Source: Roseomonas sp. OT10 (lineage in GTDB: Bacteria > Pseudomonadota > Alphaproteobacteria > Acetobacterales > Acetobacteraceae). From it: a stretch of 64,000 bases of DNA. Both the position numbers and the translations under genes were made by a program. The stretch lies in assembly GCF_020991085.1 (NCBI RefSeq), contig NZ_CP087719.1, positions 3,864,001-3,928,000 of the forward strand, given 5' to 3'. This document shows, piece by piece, positions 8,043 through 18,497 of the stretch. The notes below the pieces were generated by a model. That model was given only the letters and a program-made list of their open reading frames with translations. It searched no databases and was not told the origin of the DNA. Every line of letters begins with the position of its first letter. Position 1 is the stretch's first letter.

Positions 8043-11000
8043 CAGCCCTGACGGCGGGGCGCATCCGCCTCCTGGCCGCTGCCCAGCACCACGGGCTGCA
8101 CGGGCGCGCCGACCACCGGCTCCGCCGGGCCGGCCGGGGCCGCCTCCGGCGTGGCGGGCGTGGCGGGTTCCGGCAGGGCCTCGGGCTCCGGCAGAACCTC
8201 GGCGGACGCGGCCTCGGCAGGCGCCGGCTCCGCTTCGGCCGGCGCGGCGGCCACGGCCTCGGCGGACGCGGCCGGGGCCCCGGCCTCCGGGGCATCCGCC
8301 GCGGGAGCCTCGGGGGGCGGCGGTGCCGCGGCCTCGGCCGGTGCCACGCTGGCGACCACCGTCACCACCGGCGGCGCGTCCGGCTCCAGATGCACGCGGG
8401 CGACCGCCTCCACCGCGCCGTCCCCGCCGGCGATGCGGCGGGCCGCGGCCTCGGCGGCCGCCTCGGCCGCGGCCATGGCGTCGAAGACGTCGTCATAGGT
8501 GCCGGCGAAGGGGTCGGCCGGGGTCGGGCCGGCATAGCGCGCGACCTCGGCGGCCGGGGCGGCGCCCTCCTCCTCCGGGCGGCGGCGGCCACGCCGGTTG
8601 CGGCGGCGGCCGCGGCCTTCCTCGTCGCGGCCCTCCCGCGGGGCGGCATCGCGCGGAGGGGCCTCGCCCTCGCCAGCGGCGTCCTCCTCGCTGCCCTCCG
8701 GACCGCCCTCGGGCGCCTCGCCCGCCTCGGCCTCGGGCGAATCGCCCTCCTCCTCGTCGGCTTCCTCGGCACCGCCCGGGCCGGCGCCCTCGGCCGTGCC
8801 GTTCCCCTCGCGGCGGCCGCGGCGGCGGCGGCGGCGGCGGCGGTTCTCGCCCCGCCCGTCCTCGCCTCCGCGGGCCTCCTCGGCGGCAGGCACCTCGCCG
8901 GCCTCGGGCTCGGCGACGGCTTCGGCGGCGATCTCCTCCGGCTCCTCCTCATGGGCGGGCAGCGGCTCGGGCGCGTAGTCCATGCGCAGCGCGGGGGCGC
9001 GGTTGAGCGAGGGCGGCGGCGCCGTCTGGGCGCGCATGCGCTCGATGCGCAGGTTGGCCTCGCTCAGCTCCGCATCGGGGGCGAGCAGAACGGCCATGGC
9101 GTGGCGCGCCTCGATCGCGGCCAGCCGCTCGCGCTTGCGGTTGAGGATGTGCATCGCCACCGGCTCGGCGGCGTGGACCACGATCTCCGAGGCGCGGCGC
9201 TTGGCGCCCTCCTCCTCGATGGCGCGCAGCACGTGCAGGGCGCTGCTCTCCAGGCTGCGGACGATGCCGCGCCCCTGGCAGTGCGGGCAGGTGACGAAGG
9301 AATGCTCGGTCAGGCTGGGGCGCAGCCGCTGGCGGCTCATCTCCAGCAGGCCGAAATGGCTGATGCGGCCGACCTGGATGCGCGCGCGGTCGTGGCGCAG
9401 CGCGTCCTTCAGCTTCCGCTCCACCTGGGCGTCGTGCTTGCTTGACTCCATGTCGATGAAGTCGATCACGATCAGGCCCGCGAGGTCGCGCAGCCGGACC
9501 TGGCGCGCGATCTCCTCCGCCGCCTCGCAGTTGGTGCGGAGCGCCGTGTCCTCGATGTGCCGGTCGCGGGTGGCGCGGCCGGAGTTCACGTCGATGGCGA
9601 CCAGCGCCTCGGTCTGGTTGATGACGATGTAGCCGCCGGACTTCAGCTGCACGACCGGGCTCATCATCGCGTCGAGCTGCTGCTCGGCCCCCGCGCGGGC
9701 GAAGAGCGGCACGGCCGGGTCGCGGTACAGCCGCACGCGCTTCTCGTGCTGCGGCATGATCAGGCGCATGAAGTCGCGCGCCTGCTTCCAGGCGGCCTCG
9801 CCCTCCACCTCGATGTCGTCGATGTCGCGCCCGTAGGTGTCGCGGATCGAGCGCTTGATGAGGTCGGCTTCCTCGTAGACCAGCGCGGGCGCGGTGGAGG
9901 CCAGGGTGCGCTCGCGGATCTCGTCCCACAGGCGCAGCAGGTACTCGCCGTCGCGCTTGATCTCGGGCTTGGGGCGCTGGGCGCCGGCGGTGCGGACGAT
10001 GATGCTCATGCCCTTGGGCAGGTGCATCTCCTCCACCGCCTCGCGCAGGCGCTTGCGGTCGGCGACCTGGGTGATCTTGCGCGACACGCCGCCGCCGCGC
10101 GGGCTGTTCGGCATCAGGACGGAGAAGCGGCCGGCGAGGCTGATGTAGGTGGTCAGCGCCGCGCCCTTGTTGCCGCGCTCCTCCTTCACGACCTGCACCA
10201 GCATGATCTGCCGGCGGCGGATCACCTCCTGGATCTTGTAGTGGCGCAGGAAGCGCGGCGGGATGCGGCGCTCGCGGCCGCGATCCTCGCCCTCCTCCGC
10301 CCCTTCCTCGGCGCCGTTGCCGGAATCGCCGCCCAGCACCTCCGGCGGGGGCTCCTCGGCCTCGCCGACCTCGCGGCCCTCCACCGCCTCCGCGGCGGCC
10401 TCGGCCTCGCGGGCGGGCTCGGCGGCGTCGAAGACGCCGCCCGCGGCCGCGGGACCCGGCGTCGGCTCGCCCTCGGCCACCTCGTCGCGGTACATGGCCA
10501 TGGCCTGGCTGCGCGGGGCCGGGCCGCCCGTCTCGGAGCTCCCCGGCTCCGTGCCCTGACCGTCCCCGGCCCCCTCGTCGCCCGGCGCCGTCTCCGGCCC
10601 GGCGGCCTCGCCCGGCGGGACCTCGGCCAGGCCGGTGCCGGTCAGGCTGTCGAAGGCGGCCGGCTCCTGCGCGGCCGGCGCATCCGCCGGCGCCGTGGGC
10701 TCCGCCGCAGGGTCGCCGCCCTCCTCGCCGGCGGCCACGGGACGGCGCTCCTCAGGGTGGCTCTCCTCGCGGGCCTCCCCGGCGGCGCGCGATTCGCGGT
10801 CGCGCCGGTCGCGGCCGCCGTCGCGCCCCCCGTCCCGGCCCCGCCCCCGGCCCTCGCGCTGCCGGTCGCGGCCACGGCCGCCCTCCCGGCCCTCCTGTGC
10901 CTGCAGGTCGCGGTCGTCCTCGGGAGCGACGCGCTCGGCGGCGGTCTCCAGCTCCTCGCGCTCCTCGTCCTCCTCGGCCTCCTGCGCCTGCATCTCGAGC

Positions 11001-11266
11001 AGGCGCTGCCGGTCGGCGACGGGGATCTGGTAGTAGTCGGGGTGGATCTCGCCGAAGGCCAGGAAGCCGTGGCGGTTGCCGCCATACTCGACGAAGGCGG
11101 CCTGGAGGCTGGGCTCCACCCGCACGACCTTGGCCAGGTAGATGTTCCCCTTGAGGGGAAGGCGGTCAGCCGCCTCGACGTCGTAGTCCTCGATTCGGTT
11201 GCCGTCCATCACCACCAGCCGGGTCTCTTCCGGGTGGGAGGCGTCGATCAGCATGCGCTTGGTCAT
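8030..11266 (-). CDS. rne: Ribonuclease E
   Basis: A 1078-residue endoribonuclease that initiates mRNA decay and rRNA/tRNA processing. ATG 11266 gives [19 protein letters not shown], the standard alphaproteobacterial start. The S1 domain is split by a long acidic and Arg-rich insertion (about residues 95-305) before [16 protein letters not shown]. The DNase-I-like catalytic core has VAIDVNSG with Asp559 and IDFIDM with Asp602/Asp605; the Zn-link CPHC is at Cys660/Cys663. The C-terminal third is low-complexity, Ala/Glu/Pro-rich, with an arginine cluster ([11 protein letters not shown]) for RNA contact, and ends QGWWRR, the GWW motif that binds PNPase in Caulobacter. Divergent from amiC across 724 bases. 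Confidence 0.97.
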   Translation of the reverse strand: MTKRMLIDASHPEETRLVVMDGNRIEDYDVEAADRLPLKGNIYLAKVVRVEPSLQAAFVEYGGNRHGFLAFGEIHPDYYQIPVADRQRLLEMQAQEAEEDEEREELETAAERVAPEDDRDLQAQEGREGGRGRDRQREGRGRGRDGGRDGGRDRRDRESRAAGEAREESHPEERRPVAAGEEGGDPAAEPTAPADAPAAQEPAAFDSLTGTGLAEVPPGEAAGPETAPGDEGAGDGQGTEPGSSETGGPAPRSQAMAMYRDEVAEGEPTPGPAAAGGVFDAAEPAREAEAAAEAVEGREVGEAEEPPPEVLGGDSGNGAEEGAEEGEDRGRERRIPPRFLRHYKIQEVIRRRQIMLVQVVKEERGNKGAALTTYISLAGRFSVLMPNSPRGGGVSRKITQVADRKRLREAVEEMHLPKGMSIIVRTAGAQRPKPEIKRDGEYLLRLWDEIRERTLASTAPALVYEEADLIKRSIRDTYGRDIDDIEVEGEAAWKQARDFMRLIMPQHEKRVRLYRDPAVPLFARAGAEQQLDAMMSPVVQLKSGGYIVINQTEALVAIDVNSGRATRDRHIEDTALRTNCEAAEEIARQVRLRDLAGLIVIDFIDMESSKHDAQVERKLKDALRHDRARIQVGRISHFGLLEMSRQRLRPSLTEHSFVTCPHCQGRGIVRSLESSALHVLRAIEEEGAKRRASEIVVHAAEPVAMHILNRKRERLAAIEARHAMAVLLAPDAELSEANLRIERMRAQTAPPPSLNRAPALRMDYAPEPLPAHEEEPEEIAAEAVAEPEAGEVPAAEEARGGEDGRGENRRRRRRRRGRREGNGTAEGAGPGGAEEADEEEGDSPEAEAGEAPEGGPEGSEEDAAGEGEAPPRDAAPREGRDEEGRGRRRNRRGRRRPEEEGAAPAAEVARYAGPTPADPFAGTYDDVFDAMAAAEAAAEAAARRIAGGDGAVEAVARVHLEPDAPPVVTVVASVAPAEAAAPPPPEAPAADAPEAGAPAASAEAVAAAPAEAEPAPAEAASAEVLPEPEALPEPATPATPEAAPAGPAEPVVGAPVQPVVLGSGQEADAPRRQGWWRR

Positions 11267-11990
11267 GGAAGCATGGGCTCCGCGACGCGCGGCGCCAGGG
11301 CGAAGGCGCGTCGGCTCGGGTGGGAGTGGCGGAGCGGAAGCGGGCAGGCAGGCAGGTCCGGTCACGCGAGGGCCGCGAGGCGGCCGCGCATGGGGGCGGA
11401 ATCGTGACGGAGCGCAGGGATTGCGTCGCCGCGGCCATGCCGGGGGCTTCCGTCCTTTCTCGCTCGGGCGGTCCTGGGACCGCCCTGGGTGGGGCGCACC
11501 GCGCGCAGGCCCCGCCGGGCGCGCGCGGCAGGGCCGGAGGCGCGGGCGGGCCGGCGGTGCGGGCGCAGGGAGGCCGAGACTGGATCCAGGGCTGGTCCTG
11601 GTGCGGGCCCGAGCGCGCCGCGGGACGGCGCCGGTCGGGGGATGGGCGCCGCTCTGCCCGGGAAACGGTCGCCGCCGGGTCCGCTGGCCGGAAGGGAGCC
11701 CTGCGGGCACCTCCCTGAACGGTGGCGGCACCAGTCCGGGTGCGCGGTGCCTGGGTCGAGCCGACCGGTCTGATGCGGCCGTGGCCTCGGTTTCCCCGTT
11801 CCGGCGGCGCTCCGCCGGGGCGCTGCACCATACGCAGCGGTTACGGGCGCCACAAGGCCGGTTGTCCACAGCCCGGACCGTTCCCCGCGGCGGGGAAGGC
11901 CCCCCGGCGCCCGGAACCGCCCCGGACCGGACGCGAAAATGTCGACTCTGGCCGCCGGCGCGCTAACCTGCCCCCAGGGGGAACTAACGC
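11267..11990. other. 724-bp non-coding region between rne and amiC
   Basis: No protein gene is supported here. It must hold the rne leader and the promoters of rne (minus) and amiC (plus). Visible items are an imperfect hairpin with arms CGCTGC and GCAGCG at 11821-11839, and a single DnaA-box-like TTGTCCACA at 11862-11870. Only the last 100 bases, before amiC, are less GC-rich. A long rne leader is the site of RNase E autoregulation in enterobacteria; whether this one does the same is open. Confidence 0.6.
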
Positions 11991-13142
11991 ATGAGTGTAC
12001 CGGCTGACCGGCGGGGCGTGCTGCGCCTCGCTTTGGCCATGCTGGCGGCGGCGGTCGGGGGGACCGCATCCGGCAGCGCGATGGCCCAGGCCGCGGCCCA
12101 CCTGCGCGCCCAGGGGCGCGGGGCCCGGCTGACCCTGCCCTTGCCACCGGGCGCGCGCTGGCGGCTGACGGCCAGCGACCGGCCGCGGCGCCTGCGCCTG
12201 CACCTGCCGGGCGGCTGGCCCGGCCCGGCCCGCCTGGCCGCCGCCGGACCGGTGGCGGGGGGGCGCTGGGATCCGCGCAGCAACAGCCTCGTGCTCGACC
12301 TGCGCCAGCCCGTCGCCATGCCGGACGTGACACGGCAGGGGCGGAGCTTCGTCCTCCTGCTGCAGCCCGGCCCGGCCGCCGGCTATGCCCGGCTGGTGCG
12401 CGCCGGCGCCCTGGGCCAGGGGGGGGCCGCCCCCGCCCAGCCCGTGGCCCGGCGCGGCCGGGCGGCCCTGCCGGTGGTGGTGCTCGATCCCGGCCATGGC
12501 GGACGCGACCCCGGGGCCATCGGCGTCAGCGGCGTGCAGGAGAAGCGGATCGTCCTGGCCGCCGCGCTGGAGCTGAAGCGCCGGCTGGAGGCGGGCGGCG
12601 CCTGCCGTGTCGTCATGACCCGGACCCGCGACGTCTTCGTCCCGCTGGCCGACCGGGTGGCCTTCGCCCGCAAGGCGGAGGCGGCGCTCTTCGTCTCGGT
12701 CCACGCCGACAGCGCGCCGGGGGCACGGGGGGCCAGCGTCTACACCCTGTCCGAGACCGCCTCCGACGCGCTCTCGGCCAACCTGGCGCGGCGGGAGAAC
12801 GCCGCCGATGCGGCGGGCGGGCTGCGCATCCCGCCGGTCTCGCCGGAGGTGGCCCGCATCCTGATGAGCCTGGTGCGGCAGGAGACCCGGCGCGGCTCCG
12901 ACCAGATGGCGAAGCTGGTGGTGGCCAGCCTGCGCGGCGACGTGCCGCTGCTGCCCAACACCCACCGCAAGGCCGCCTTCGCCGTGCTGAAGGCGCCCGA
13001 CATCCCCTCGGTGCTGGTGGAGCTCGGCTTCCTCAGCGACCGGCAGGACGAGGCGGCGCTCAAGCGGTCCGACCACCGGGCGAAGCTGGCCACCGCCCTG
13101 GCCGAGGCGGCCCAGGGCTTCCTGGGCAGCCGCGTCACCTGA
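11991..13142 (+). CDS. amiC: N-acetylmuramoyl-L-alanine amidase (AmiC type)
   Basis: A 383-residue periplasmic zinc amidase that cuts the lactyl-peptide bond of murein during daughter-cell separation. ATG 11991 follows a ribosome site (aggggga). A signal peptide spans about residues 1-33 (ends AMAQ). Residues about 35-150 are an AMIN-like beta domain that targets the septal wall. The amidase_3 domain starts at VVVLDPGHGGRDPGAIG; zinc ligands are His169, the Glu in GVQEKRI (about 184) and His238 in SVHADS, with catalytic Glu344 in VLVELGFLS. It directly precedes mrcA and prfB, an order shared by many alphaproteobacteria. Confidence 0.95.
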   Translation: MSVPADRRGVLRLALAMLAAAVGGTASGSAMAQAAAHLRAQGRGARLTLPLPPGARWRLTASDRPRRLRLHLPGGWPGPARLAAAGPVAGGRWDPRSNSLVLDLRQPVAMPDVTRQGRSFVLLLQPGPAAGYARLVRAGALGQGGAAPAQPVARRGRAALPVVVLDPGHGGRDPGAIGVSGVQEKRIVLAAALELKRRLEAGGACRVVMTRTRDVFVPLADRVAFARKAEAALFVSVHADSAPGARGASVYTLSETASDALSANLARRENAADAAGGLRIPPVSPEVARILMSLVRQETRRGSDQMAKLVVASLRGDVPLLPNTHRKAAFAVLKAPDIPSVLVELGFLSDRQDEAALKRSDHRAKLATALAEAAQGFLGSRVT

Positions 13143-13285
13143 GGCGGGAGGAACGGGCTGGGGTGCCTGGAACATTGCGCAAGGGCGGCAACCCGTTACG
13201 CGCGGCAATGTTAGGCAAGGCGGGAGGGCGCCCTGCGAAGGATGCGTGGCGGCGCTGCCGCCCGTGGGTGTAAGGGGGCCCACCC

Positions 13286-15856
13286 ATGTCCGACCATGAC
13301 CGACGCGTTCGCCCGCCGCTGAGCGGCGAGGCTTCCCCCGCCGATCCCGCGCCCGCCGACCGGGAGGCCACCAATCGGGAGGCCGCGCGGCGCCCGGCGC
13401 GCCCGGCACGTCCCCGCCGCCGCTGGCTGCGCCGCCTGGTCGGCGCCGTGGTGACGCTGGGGCTGATCGGCGTCGTGGGCGGCGGCATCGCCGCCTATGG
13501 CGTGTACCGCAACGCCGCGGCCGACCTGCCGGAGCACCAGTGGCTGGCGGACTACCAGCCGCCGCAGATGAGCCGCATCTACGCCGCCGATTCCCGGCTG
13601 ATGGCCGAGCTGGCGCTGGAGCGGCGGGTCTTCATCCCGATCCACGCCATCCCGCCCCTGCTGCAACAGGCCTTCATCTCGGCCGAGGACCAGAACTTCC
13701 GCTCGCATGGCGGCGTCGACATGCTTGCCGTGCTGCGGGCGGCCGTGACCAACGTGGAGCAGATGGGCACGGGGCGGCGGGCCGTCGGCGCCTCCACCAT
13801 CACCCAGCAGGTCGCCAAGAACATGCTGGTGGGCAACGACCGCACGATGATGCGCAAGGTGCGCGAGGCCATCCTCGCCCAGCGCATCGAGGCGGCGATG
13901 CCCAAGGACCGCATCCTGGAGATCTACCTCAACGAGATCTTCCTCGGCTCGCAGTCCTACGGCGTCGGCTCCGCGGCCTGGAACTACTTCAGTAAGGGGC
14001 TGGACGAGCTGAGCGTGGCGGAGATGGCCTTCCTCGCCGCCCTGCCCAAGGCGCCCAACAACTACAACCCGGTGCGCTACCCCGAGGCCGCGAAGGCCCG
14101 GCGCGACTGGGTGATCGACCGCATGGCCGAGGACGGGGCCATCACCCAGGCCCAGGCGGAGCAGGCGAAGCGCGAGCCGATCCGGCCGCAGAACCGCGCC
14201 CGGCCGGACGTCGTGGCGGTCGGCCAGTACTTCACCGAGGAGGTGCGGCGCGACCTCGTCGCCCGCTTCGGCGCCGAGCAGACGACCATGGGCGGCCTCG
14301 TTGTCCGCACCTCCCTGGACGTGTCGCTGCAGGAGACGACGGAGAAGGCCCTGCGCGAGGGGCTAACGGCCTATGATCGCCGCCGCGGCGGCTGGCGCGG
14401 CCCGGTGGCGCAGATCCCGGCCGCCGCCTCCGAATGGATGCCGGCGCTGGAGGCGGTGCAGCGCCCCGCGGGCATGCTGCCGGACTGGCGGCTGGCCGTG
14501 GCGCTGGAGGTGCGCGACCGCGAGGCCCGGCTCGCCTGGCTGGAGCGGCCGGCCGGGAACGGCGCCGCGCAGCCGCGCCAGGGCACGCTGGGCTTCGACG
14601 CGGTGCAGGGCTGGGCCCGGCCGGTGTCGCGGGAGGGGCGCCTGGGCGCCGCGCCGCGCCGCATGGCGGACGTGCTCAAGCCCGGCGACGTGGTGATGGT
14701 GGAGGCGCCGGGCGAGGCCGGCGGTCCGAACGCGCGGCCCCACCTGGCGCTGCGCCAGATCCCGCTGGTGGAGGGCGCGATCGTCGCGCTCGACCCCTCC
14801 ACCGGCCGCGTGCTGGCCATGGCAGGCGGCTTCTCCTTCGACAAGTCCGTCTTCAACCGGGCGACCCAGGCGATGCGCCAGCCCGGCTCCTCCTTCAAGC
14901 CCTTCGTCTACCTGCCGGCGCTGGAGATGGGCATCCCGCCCAACCAGCAGTTGCTCGACGCGCCGATCGAGATCATGACGCCCCAGGGCCTCTGGCGCCC
15001 GGGCAACTACAGCCGCAACACCAATGGCTGGGTGACCATGCGCACGGCGCTGGAGAAGTCGCTCAACCTCGTCACCGTGCGGCTGGCGCAGGAGGTGGGG
15101 ATCGACAAGGTGGCCGACACCGCCGCCCGCTTCGGCGTCATCCCCAACATGCCGCGCGTGCTGGCCATGGCGCTGGGCGCCGGCGAGACGACGGTGCTGC
15201 GCATGGCCGCCGGCTACGCGGCCTTCGTCAACGGCGGCCGCTTCGTCGAGCCGACGCTGATCGACAGCGTGCAGGACCGGCTGGGCCATGTCGTCTGGCG
15301 CAGCCAGGCGCGGCGCTGCGAGGGTTGCGAGGCGGACCTCGCCGCCGGCCCGCCGCAGCTGACGGACGAGCGCCGCCAGATCACCGACCCGATCGCCGCC
15401 TACCAGATGGTCCAGCTGCTGAAGGGCGTGGTGGACCGCGGCACCGGCACCGCCGCGGGCAAGGGGCTGAACCGTCCCATCGCCGGCAAGACGGGCACCA
15501 CCAACGACTACCACGACAACTGGTTCGTCGGCTTCACCCCGGACATCGTCATCGCCGTCTGGGTCGGATTCGACGACCCGCGCACCCTGGGCGACGGCGA
15601 GACGGGCGGCGGCAACGCCGCGCCGATCTTCCACGACGTGCTGGAGGCGGCGCTGAAGGACAGCCCGCCGGTCCCCTTCCGCGCGCCGCCGGGCGTGGCC
15701 CTGGTCCGGACCACGGTGGGCGGTGGCCAGACCATCCTGGAGGCCTTCCGGCCGGGAACGGAGAACAACGCGCGCCCACCCTCCTCCGGCTATGGCGGCG
15801 GCGGCGGCGCGCCCACCGCCTCGGCCGTGGACAGCAGCCTGGGCGGGCTCTACTAG
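13286..15856 (+). CDS. mrcA: Penicillin-binding protein 1A (bifunctional transglycosylase/transpeptidase)
   Basis: An 856-residue class A PBP that polymerises and cross-links peptidoglycan. A proline/arginine-rich cytoplasmic tail (1-50) is followed by one membrane anchor (about 52-75, [21 protein letters not shown]). The GT51 domain has the catalytic Glu134 in [12 protein letters not shown] and the ITQQVAKN and [10 protein letters not shown] motifs. An OB-like insertion occupies about 340-490. The transpeptidase has S535-S-F-K538, S592-L-N and K735-T-G. The tail is Gly/Ser-rich. It starts 143 bases after amiC; the gap contains a GC-poor stretch that could hold its own promoter. Confidence 0.97.
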   Translation: MSDHDRRVRPPLSGEASPADPAPADREATNREAARRPARPARPRRRWLRRLVGAVVTLGLIGVVGGGIAAYGVYRNAAADLPEHQWLADYQPPQMSRIYAADSRLMAELALERRVFIPIHAIPPLLQQAFISAEDQNFRSHGGVDMLAVLRAAVTNVEQMGTGRRAVGASTITQQVAKNMLVGNDRTMMRKVREAILAQRIEAAMPKDRILEIYLNEIFLGSQSYGVGSAAWNYFSKGLDELSVAEMAFLAALPKAPNNYNPVRYPEAAKARRDWVIDRMAEDGAITQAQAEQAKREPIRPQNRARPDVVAVGQYFTEEVRRDLVARFGAEQTTMGGLVVRTSLDVSLQETTEKALREGLTAYDRRRGGWRGPVAQIPAAASEWMPALEAVQRPAGMLPDWRLAVALEVRDREARLAWLERPAGNGAAQPRQGTLGFDAVQGWARPVSREGRLGAAPRRMADVLKPGDVVMVEAPGEAGGPNARPHLALRQIPLVEGAIVALDPSTGRVLAMAGGFSFDKSVFNRATQAMRQPGSSFKPFVYLPALEMGIPPNQQLLDAPIEIMTPQGLWRPGNYSRNTNGWVTMRTALEKSLNLVTVRLAQEVGIDKVADTAARFGVIPNMPRVLAMALGAGETTVLRMAAGYAAFVNGGRFVEPTLIDSVQDRLGHVVWRSQARRCEGCEADLAAGPPQLTDERRQITDPIAAYQMVQLLKGVVDRGTGTAAGKGLNRPIAGKTGTTNDYHDNWFVGFTPDIVIAVWVGFDDPRTLGDGETGGGNAAPIFHDVLEAALKDSPPVPFRAPPGVALVRTTVGGGQTILEAFRPGTENNARPPSSGYGGGGGAPTASAVDSSLGGLY

Positions 15857-15866
15857 CCAACCCCCC

Positions 15867-16997
15867 ATGCGCGCTGATGCCGAAGCCCTGAAGGGCCAGA
15901 TCGAGGATTCCCTGGCGCTGCTGCGCCGCCACCTGGACTGGGACGCCGCCCGCGCCCGGCTGGCGGAGCTGGATGCCCGCGCCGAGGACCCGACCCTGTG
16001 GAACGACGCGGAGGAGGCGGGCAAGGTCATGCGCGAGCGCGGCCGCCTCTCCGACCAGATCGACGGGGTGGACCGGCTGCGGCAATCCGTCGCCGATGCG
16101 CTGGAGCTGGTCGAGCTGGCGGAGGAGGAGGGCGACGCCGCCACCGCCGATGCCGCGGTGGCCGACCTCAAGGCCCTGGCCGCCGAGGCCAAGACCCGCG
16201 AGATCGAGAGCCTGCTCTCCGGCGAGGCGGATGCGAACGACGCCTTCCTGGAGGTCAACGCCGGTGCCGGCGGCACGGAGGCCCAGGACTGGGCGGAGAT
16301 GTTGCGCCGCATGTACACGCGCTGGGCGGAGAAGCGCGGCTACAAGGTGACGATCACCGAGGAGAGCGAGGGCGAGCAGGCGGGCATCAAGTCCGCCACC
16401 CTCCAGATCACCGGCCCCAACGCCTATGGCTGGCTGAAGACGGAGAGCGGGGTGCACCGGCTGGTCCGCATCAGCCCCTTCGACGCGGCGGCGCGGCGGC
16501 AGACCTCCTTCGCCTCGGTCTACGTGTATCCGGTGATCGACGACCGGATCGAAATCGAGATCAACCCGGCCGACCTGAAGACGGACACCTTCCGCGCCTC
16601 GGGCGCCGGCGGGCAGCACGTGAACAAGACGGAATCCGGCGTGCGCTTCACCCACATGCCCACGGGCATCGTGGTGGCCTCGACCCAGGACCGCTCGCAG
16701 CACCGCAACCGCGCCATCGCCATGGATATGCTGCGCGCCCGGCTCTACGAGCTGGAGCTGTCCAAGCGGGAGGCCATCTCCGCCGGGATCGAGGCGGGCA
16801 AGACGGATATCGGCTGGGGCCACCAGATCCGATCCTACGTCCTGCAGCCGTACCAGATGGTGAAGGACCTCCGCACCAGCGTGGAGAAGGGTAACCCGGC
16901 GGCGGTGCTCGACGGCGACCTCGACGAGTTCATGGCCGCCGCCCTGGCGCAGCGCGTCGGCGGCACCCGCTCCGAGGCCAGCGCCTCCGCGCAGTAG
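15867..16997 (+). CDS. prfB: Peptide chain release factor 2
   Basis: A 376-residue RF2 that ends translation at UGA and UAA. The tripeptide anticodon SPF is at residues 203-205 ([15 protein letters not shown]) and the GGQ catalytic motif at 248-250 ([15 protein letters not shown]). ATG 15867 is in the same frame as the whole protein. The early region RRHLDWDA aligns with the E. coli autoregulatory frameshift site, but here there is no in-frame UGA, so the programmed +1 frameshift is absent. It lies ten bases after mrcA and overlaps the next gene by one base. Confidence 0.97.
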   Translation: MRADAEALKGQIEDSLALLRRHLDWDAARARLAELDARAEDPTLWNDAEEAGKVMRERGRLSDQIDGVDRLRQSVADALELVELAEEEGDAATADAAVADLKALAAEAKTREIESLLSGEADANDAFLEVNAGAGGTEAQDWAEMLRRMYTRWAEKRGYKVTITEESEGEQAGIKSATLQITGPNAYGWLKTESGVHRLVRISPFDAAARRQTSFASVYVYPVIDDRIEIEINPADLKTDTFRASGAGGQHVNKTESGVRFTHMPTGIVVASTQDRSQHRNRAIAMDMLRARLYELELSKREAISAGIEAGKTDIGWGHQIRSYVLQPYQMVKDLRTSVEKGNPAAVLDGDLDEFMAAALAQRVGGTRSEASASAQ

Positions 16998-17431
16998 TGC
17001 GGGCGCTCCGCCTCCTCGCCGTGGCCGCGGCCCTGCTGCTGGCGGCGGGGGAACTCGCCCGGCGCGGCACCGCCATCGTCCCGCTGGGGCTGGACGACCT
17101 CGCCGTGGCGGCCCTCCTCCTCTGGGCGGCCTGGGCCTCCGGCCGGCGCGGGGCGGCGCCGCTGCTGCTGGCCTGGGGCGTGTTCTGCGGCTTCGTGCTG
17201 GTGTTGCTGGCCCTGAACAGCGCCCCCCTCTTCGACGGCACGCCCAAGCCGGGCGCTTGGCGCTACACCGCCATCCTGGGCGTCATGCTGCTCCTGGGGG
17301 GCTGGGCCTGCCGGCGCGCCATGCTCCTGTTGCCAGGGGGCGCTGAACGGGCCGGTGCGCGCGGCCCCGGCGGGGGTCGGAGGGCGAGGTCCTTCGGCCG
17401 CTACAGCACCTTCTGCCAGAACAGCGCCTGA
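16997..17431 (+). CDS. Small integral membrane protein of unknown function
   Basis: A 144-residue hydrophobic protein starting at GTG 16997, overlapping the prfB stop (TAGTG), which suggests coupled translation. Three membrane spans are visible: about residues 3-20, 30-75 (broken by ASGRRGAA) and 90-110 (YTAILGVMLLLGGWAC). The C-terminal 30 residues are Gly/Arg-rich and run 31 bases into the 3' end of the opposite-strand GNAT gene at 17401, so the natural end may be poorly conserved. No family recognised. Conserved position behind prfB would be the best support for it being real. Confidence 0.6.
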   Translation: MRALRLLAVAAALLLAAGELARRGTAIVPLGLDDLAVAALLLWAAWASGRRGAAPLLLAWGVFCGFVLVLLALNSAPLFDGTPKPGAWRYTAILGVMLLLGGWACRRAMLLLPGGAERAGARGPGGGRRARSFGRYSTFCQNSA

Positions 17432-17883
17432 CCCATGCCCGGGTCCAGGCTGTACCCCGCGAAGCCGAGGCGGGCATAGGCAGCCCGGGCGGCGGCGTTG
17501 CCCTCCAGCACCTCCAGGGTCAGCTTGCAGCAGCCGCGCTCGCGGGCCAGCCGCTCCGCCTCGGCCAGCATGCGGCCGGCCAGGCCGCGTCCCCGGAAGG
17601 CCGGGGCCACGATCACGTCGTGGATGTTCAGCAGGGGCCGGCCGGCGAAGGTGGAGAAGCCCTCGAAGAGGTTCACCAGCCCGGCAGGCTCCTCCCCCGC
17701 GAAGGCCAGGATGCCCATCGCCTGGGGCCGGCACGCCAGTGCCTCCGGCAGCCCGGCCAGCACCTCGGGCGGCAGGGGCCTGCCGCCGCCGGCCGGGTCG
17801 CGCGCATAGACGTCCATCAGCGCGACCACGGCGCGGGCGTGGACGGGGTCGCGGTAGTCCGCCCGCAGGATGGTCTCGGCCAT
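17401..17883 (-). CDS. GNAT-family N-acetyltransferase
   Basis: A 160-residue single-domain acetyltransferase starting at ATG 17883. The acetyl-CoA pyrophosphate loop is VIVAPAFRGRGLAGRML (about residues 90-106), followed by LTLEVLEGNAAARAAYARLGF, the beta5-alpha4 region of the fold. A middle segment, NLFEGFSTFAGRPLLNIHD, is typical of GNAT proteins annotated as acting on small amines, but the substrate is unknown. It ends 31 bases inside the 3' end of the convergent membrane-protein gene and begins eight bases after the nitroreductase stop on the same strand, so it is probably the last gene of that transcript. Confidence 0.88.
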   Translation of the reverse strand: MAETILRADYRDPVHARAVVALMDVYARDPAGGGRPLPPEVLAGLPEALACRPQAMGILAFAGEEPAGLVNLFEGFSTFAGRPLLNIHDVIVAPAFRGRGLAGRMLAEAERLARERGCCKLTLEVLEGNAAARAAYARLGFAGYSLDPGMGQALFWQKVL

Positions 17884-17891
17884 GGGCCGGG

Positions 17892-18497
17892 TCAGGGCGC
17901 AGCGCCGGTCCAGTCGCTGACATGCGCGGATAGCTCCGCCCGGCGCAAAGGAGGCAGCTCGGCGGCCTGGGTGCCGACGAAGAGGAAGCCCATCAGCCGG
18001 TCCGGCTCCACCACGCCCAGCGCCCCGGCCACCTTCGGATCGAAGGCGTTGGCGCCCGACAGCCAGACGGCGCCATAGCCGCTGGCGTGCAGGGCGTTCA
18101 GCACGTTCATGGTCCCGGCGGCCACGGTGGCCATCTGCTCCCATTCCGGGATCTTGCCGGCCCTGATCCGGGCGACGACGGCGATCGTCAGCGGCGCGTT
18201 CAGGATGCGGTTGCGCTGCTTGTCGATCATCGGCGGCGTGACCTCCGGGTCGCGCGCGCGCATCGCCGCCTCGATGGTGTCGGCCCAGCGGGCACGGGCC
18301 TCGCCGCGGATCAGCACGAAGTGCCAGGGCCGCAGCCCGCCATGGTCGGGCGCCCGCAGCGCCGTCTCCAGGATGCGGTCCAGTTCCGGCCCGGTCGGCC
18401 CGGGTTCGCGCAGTTGCCCCACCGAGCGGCGGGACAGCAGCGCCTCCAGCACGCCGGCGGCGTCATGGCGGGATTCCGGACGGTCGATCGCGTTCAT
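17892..18497 (-). CDS. ydjA: YdjA-like nitroreductase (in frame with the upstream MFS gene)
   Basis: A 201-residue FMN-dependent nitroreductase domain. SRRSVGQLREPGPTG at the start binds FMN phosphate; RAPDHGGLRPWHFVLIRGEAR and FDPKVAGALGVVEPDRLMGFLFVGT match YdjA of E. coli closely in order and spacing. Such enzymes reduce nitro groups or quinones with NAD(P)H; the YdjA/RutE branch has an unusually small active site. ATG 18497 has an AGGA ten bases upstream, so it can be translated alone. However the same frame is open without a stop back through the MFS transporter to 19706, leaving two possibilities: an internal start or a 604-residue fusion. Confidence 0.9.
   Translation of the reverse strand: MNAIDRPESRHDAAGVLEALLSRRSVGQLREPGPTGPELDRILETALRAPDHGGLRPWHFVLIRGEARARWADTIEAAMRARDPEVTPPMIDKQRNRILNAPLTIAVVARIRAGKIPEWEQMATVAAGTMNVLNALHASGYGAVWLSGANAFDPKVAGALGVVEPDRLMGFLFVGTQAAELPPLRRAELSAHVSDWTGAAP

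Noticed and set aside
8810-8850. GCGGCGGCGG run as a possible microsatellite of interest
   Set aside because: It is the coding sequence for the arginine cluster of RNase E, not an independent element.
11862-11870. DnaA-box-like TTGTCCACA near amiC
   Set aside because: Single, with one mismatch, without neighbouring boxes, an AT-rich unwinding element or dnaA/hemE genes; not an origin.
15867-15980. Programmed frameshift in prfB
   Set aside because: The frame from ATG is continuous and no in-frame UGA is present at the expected codon.
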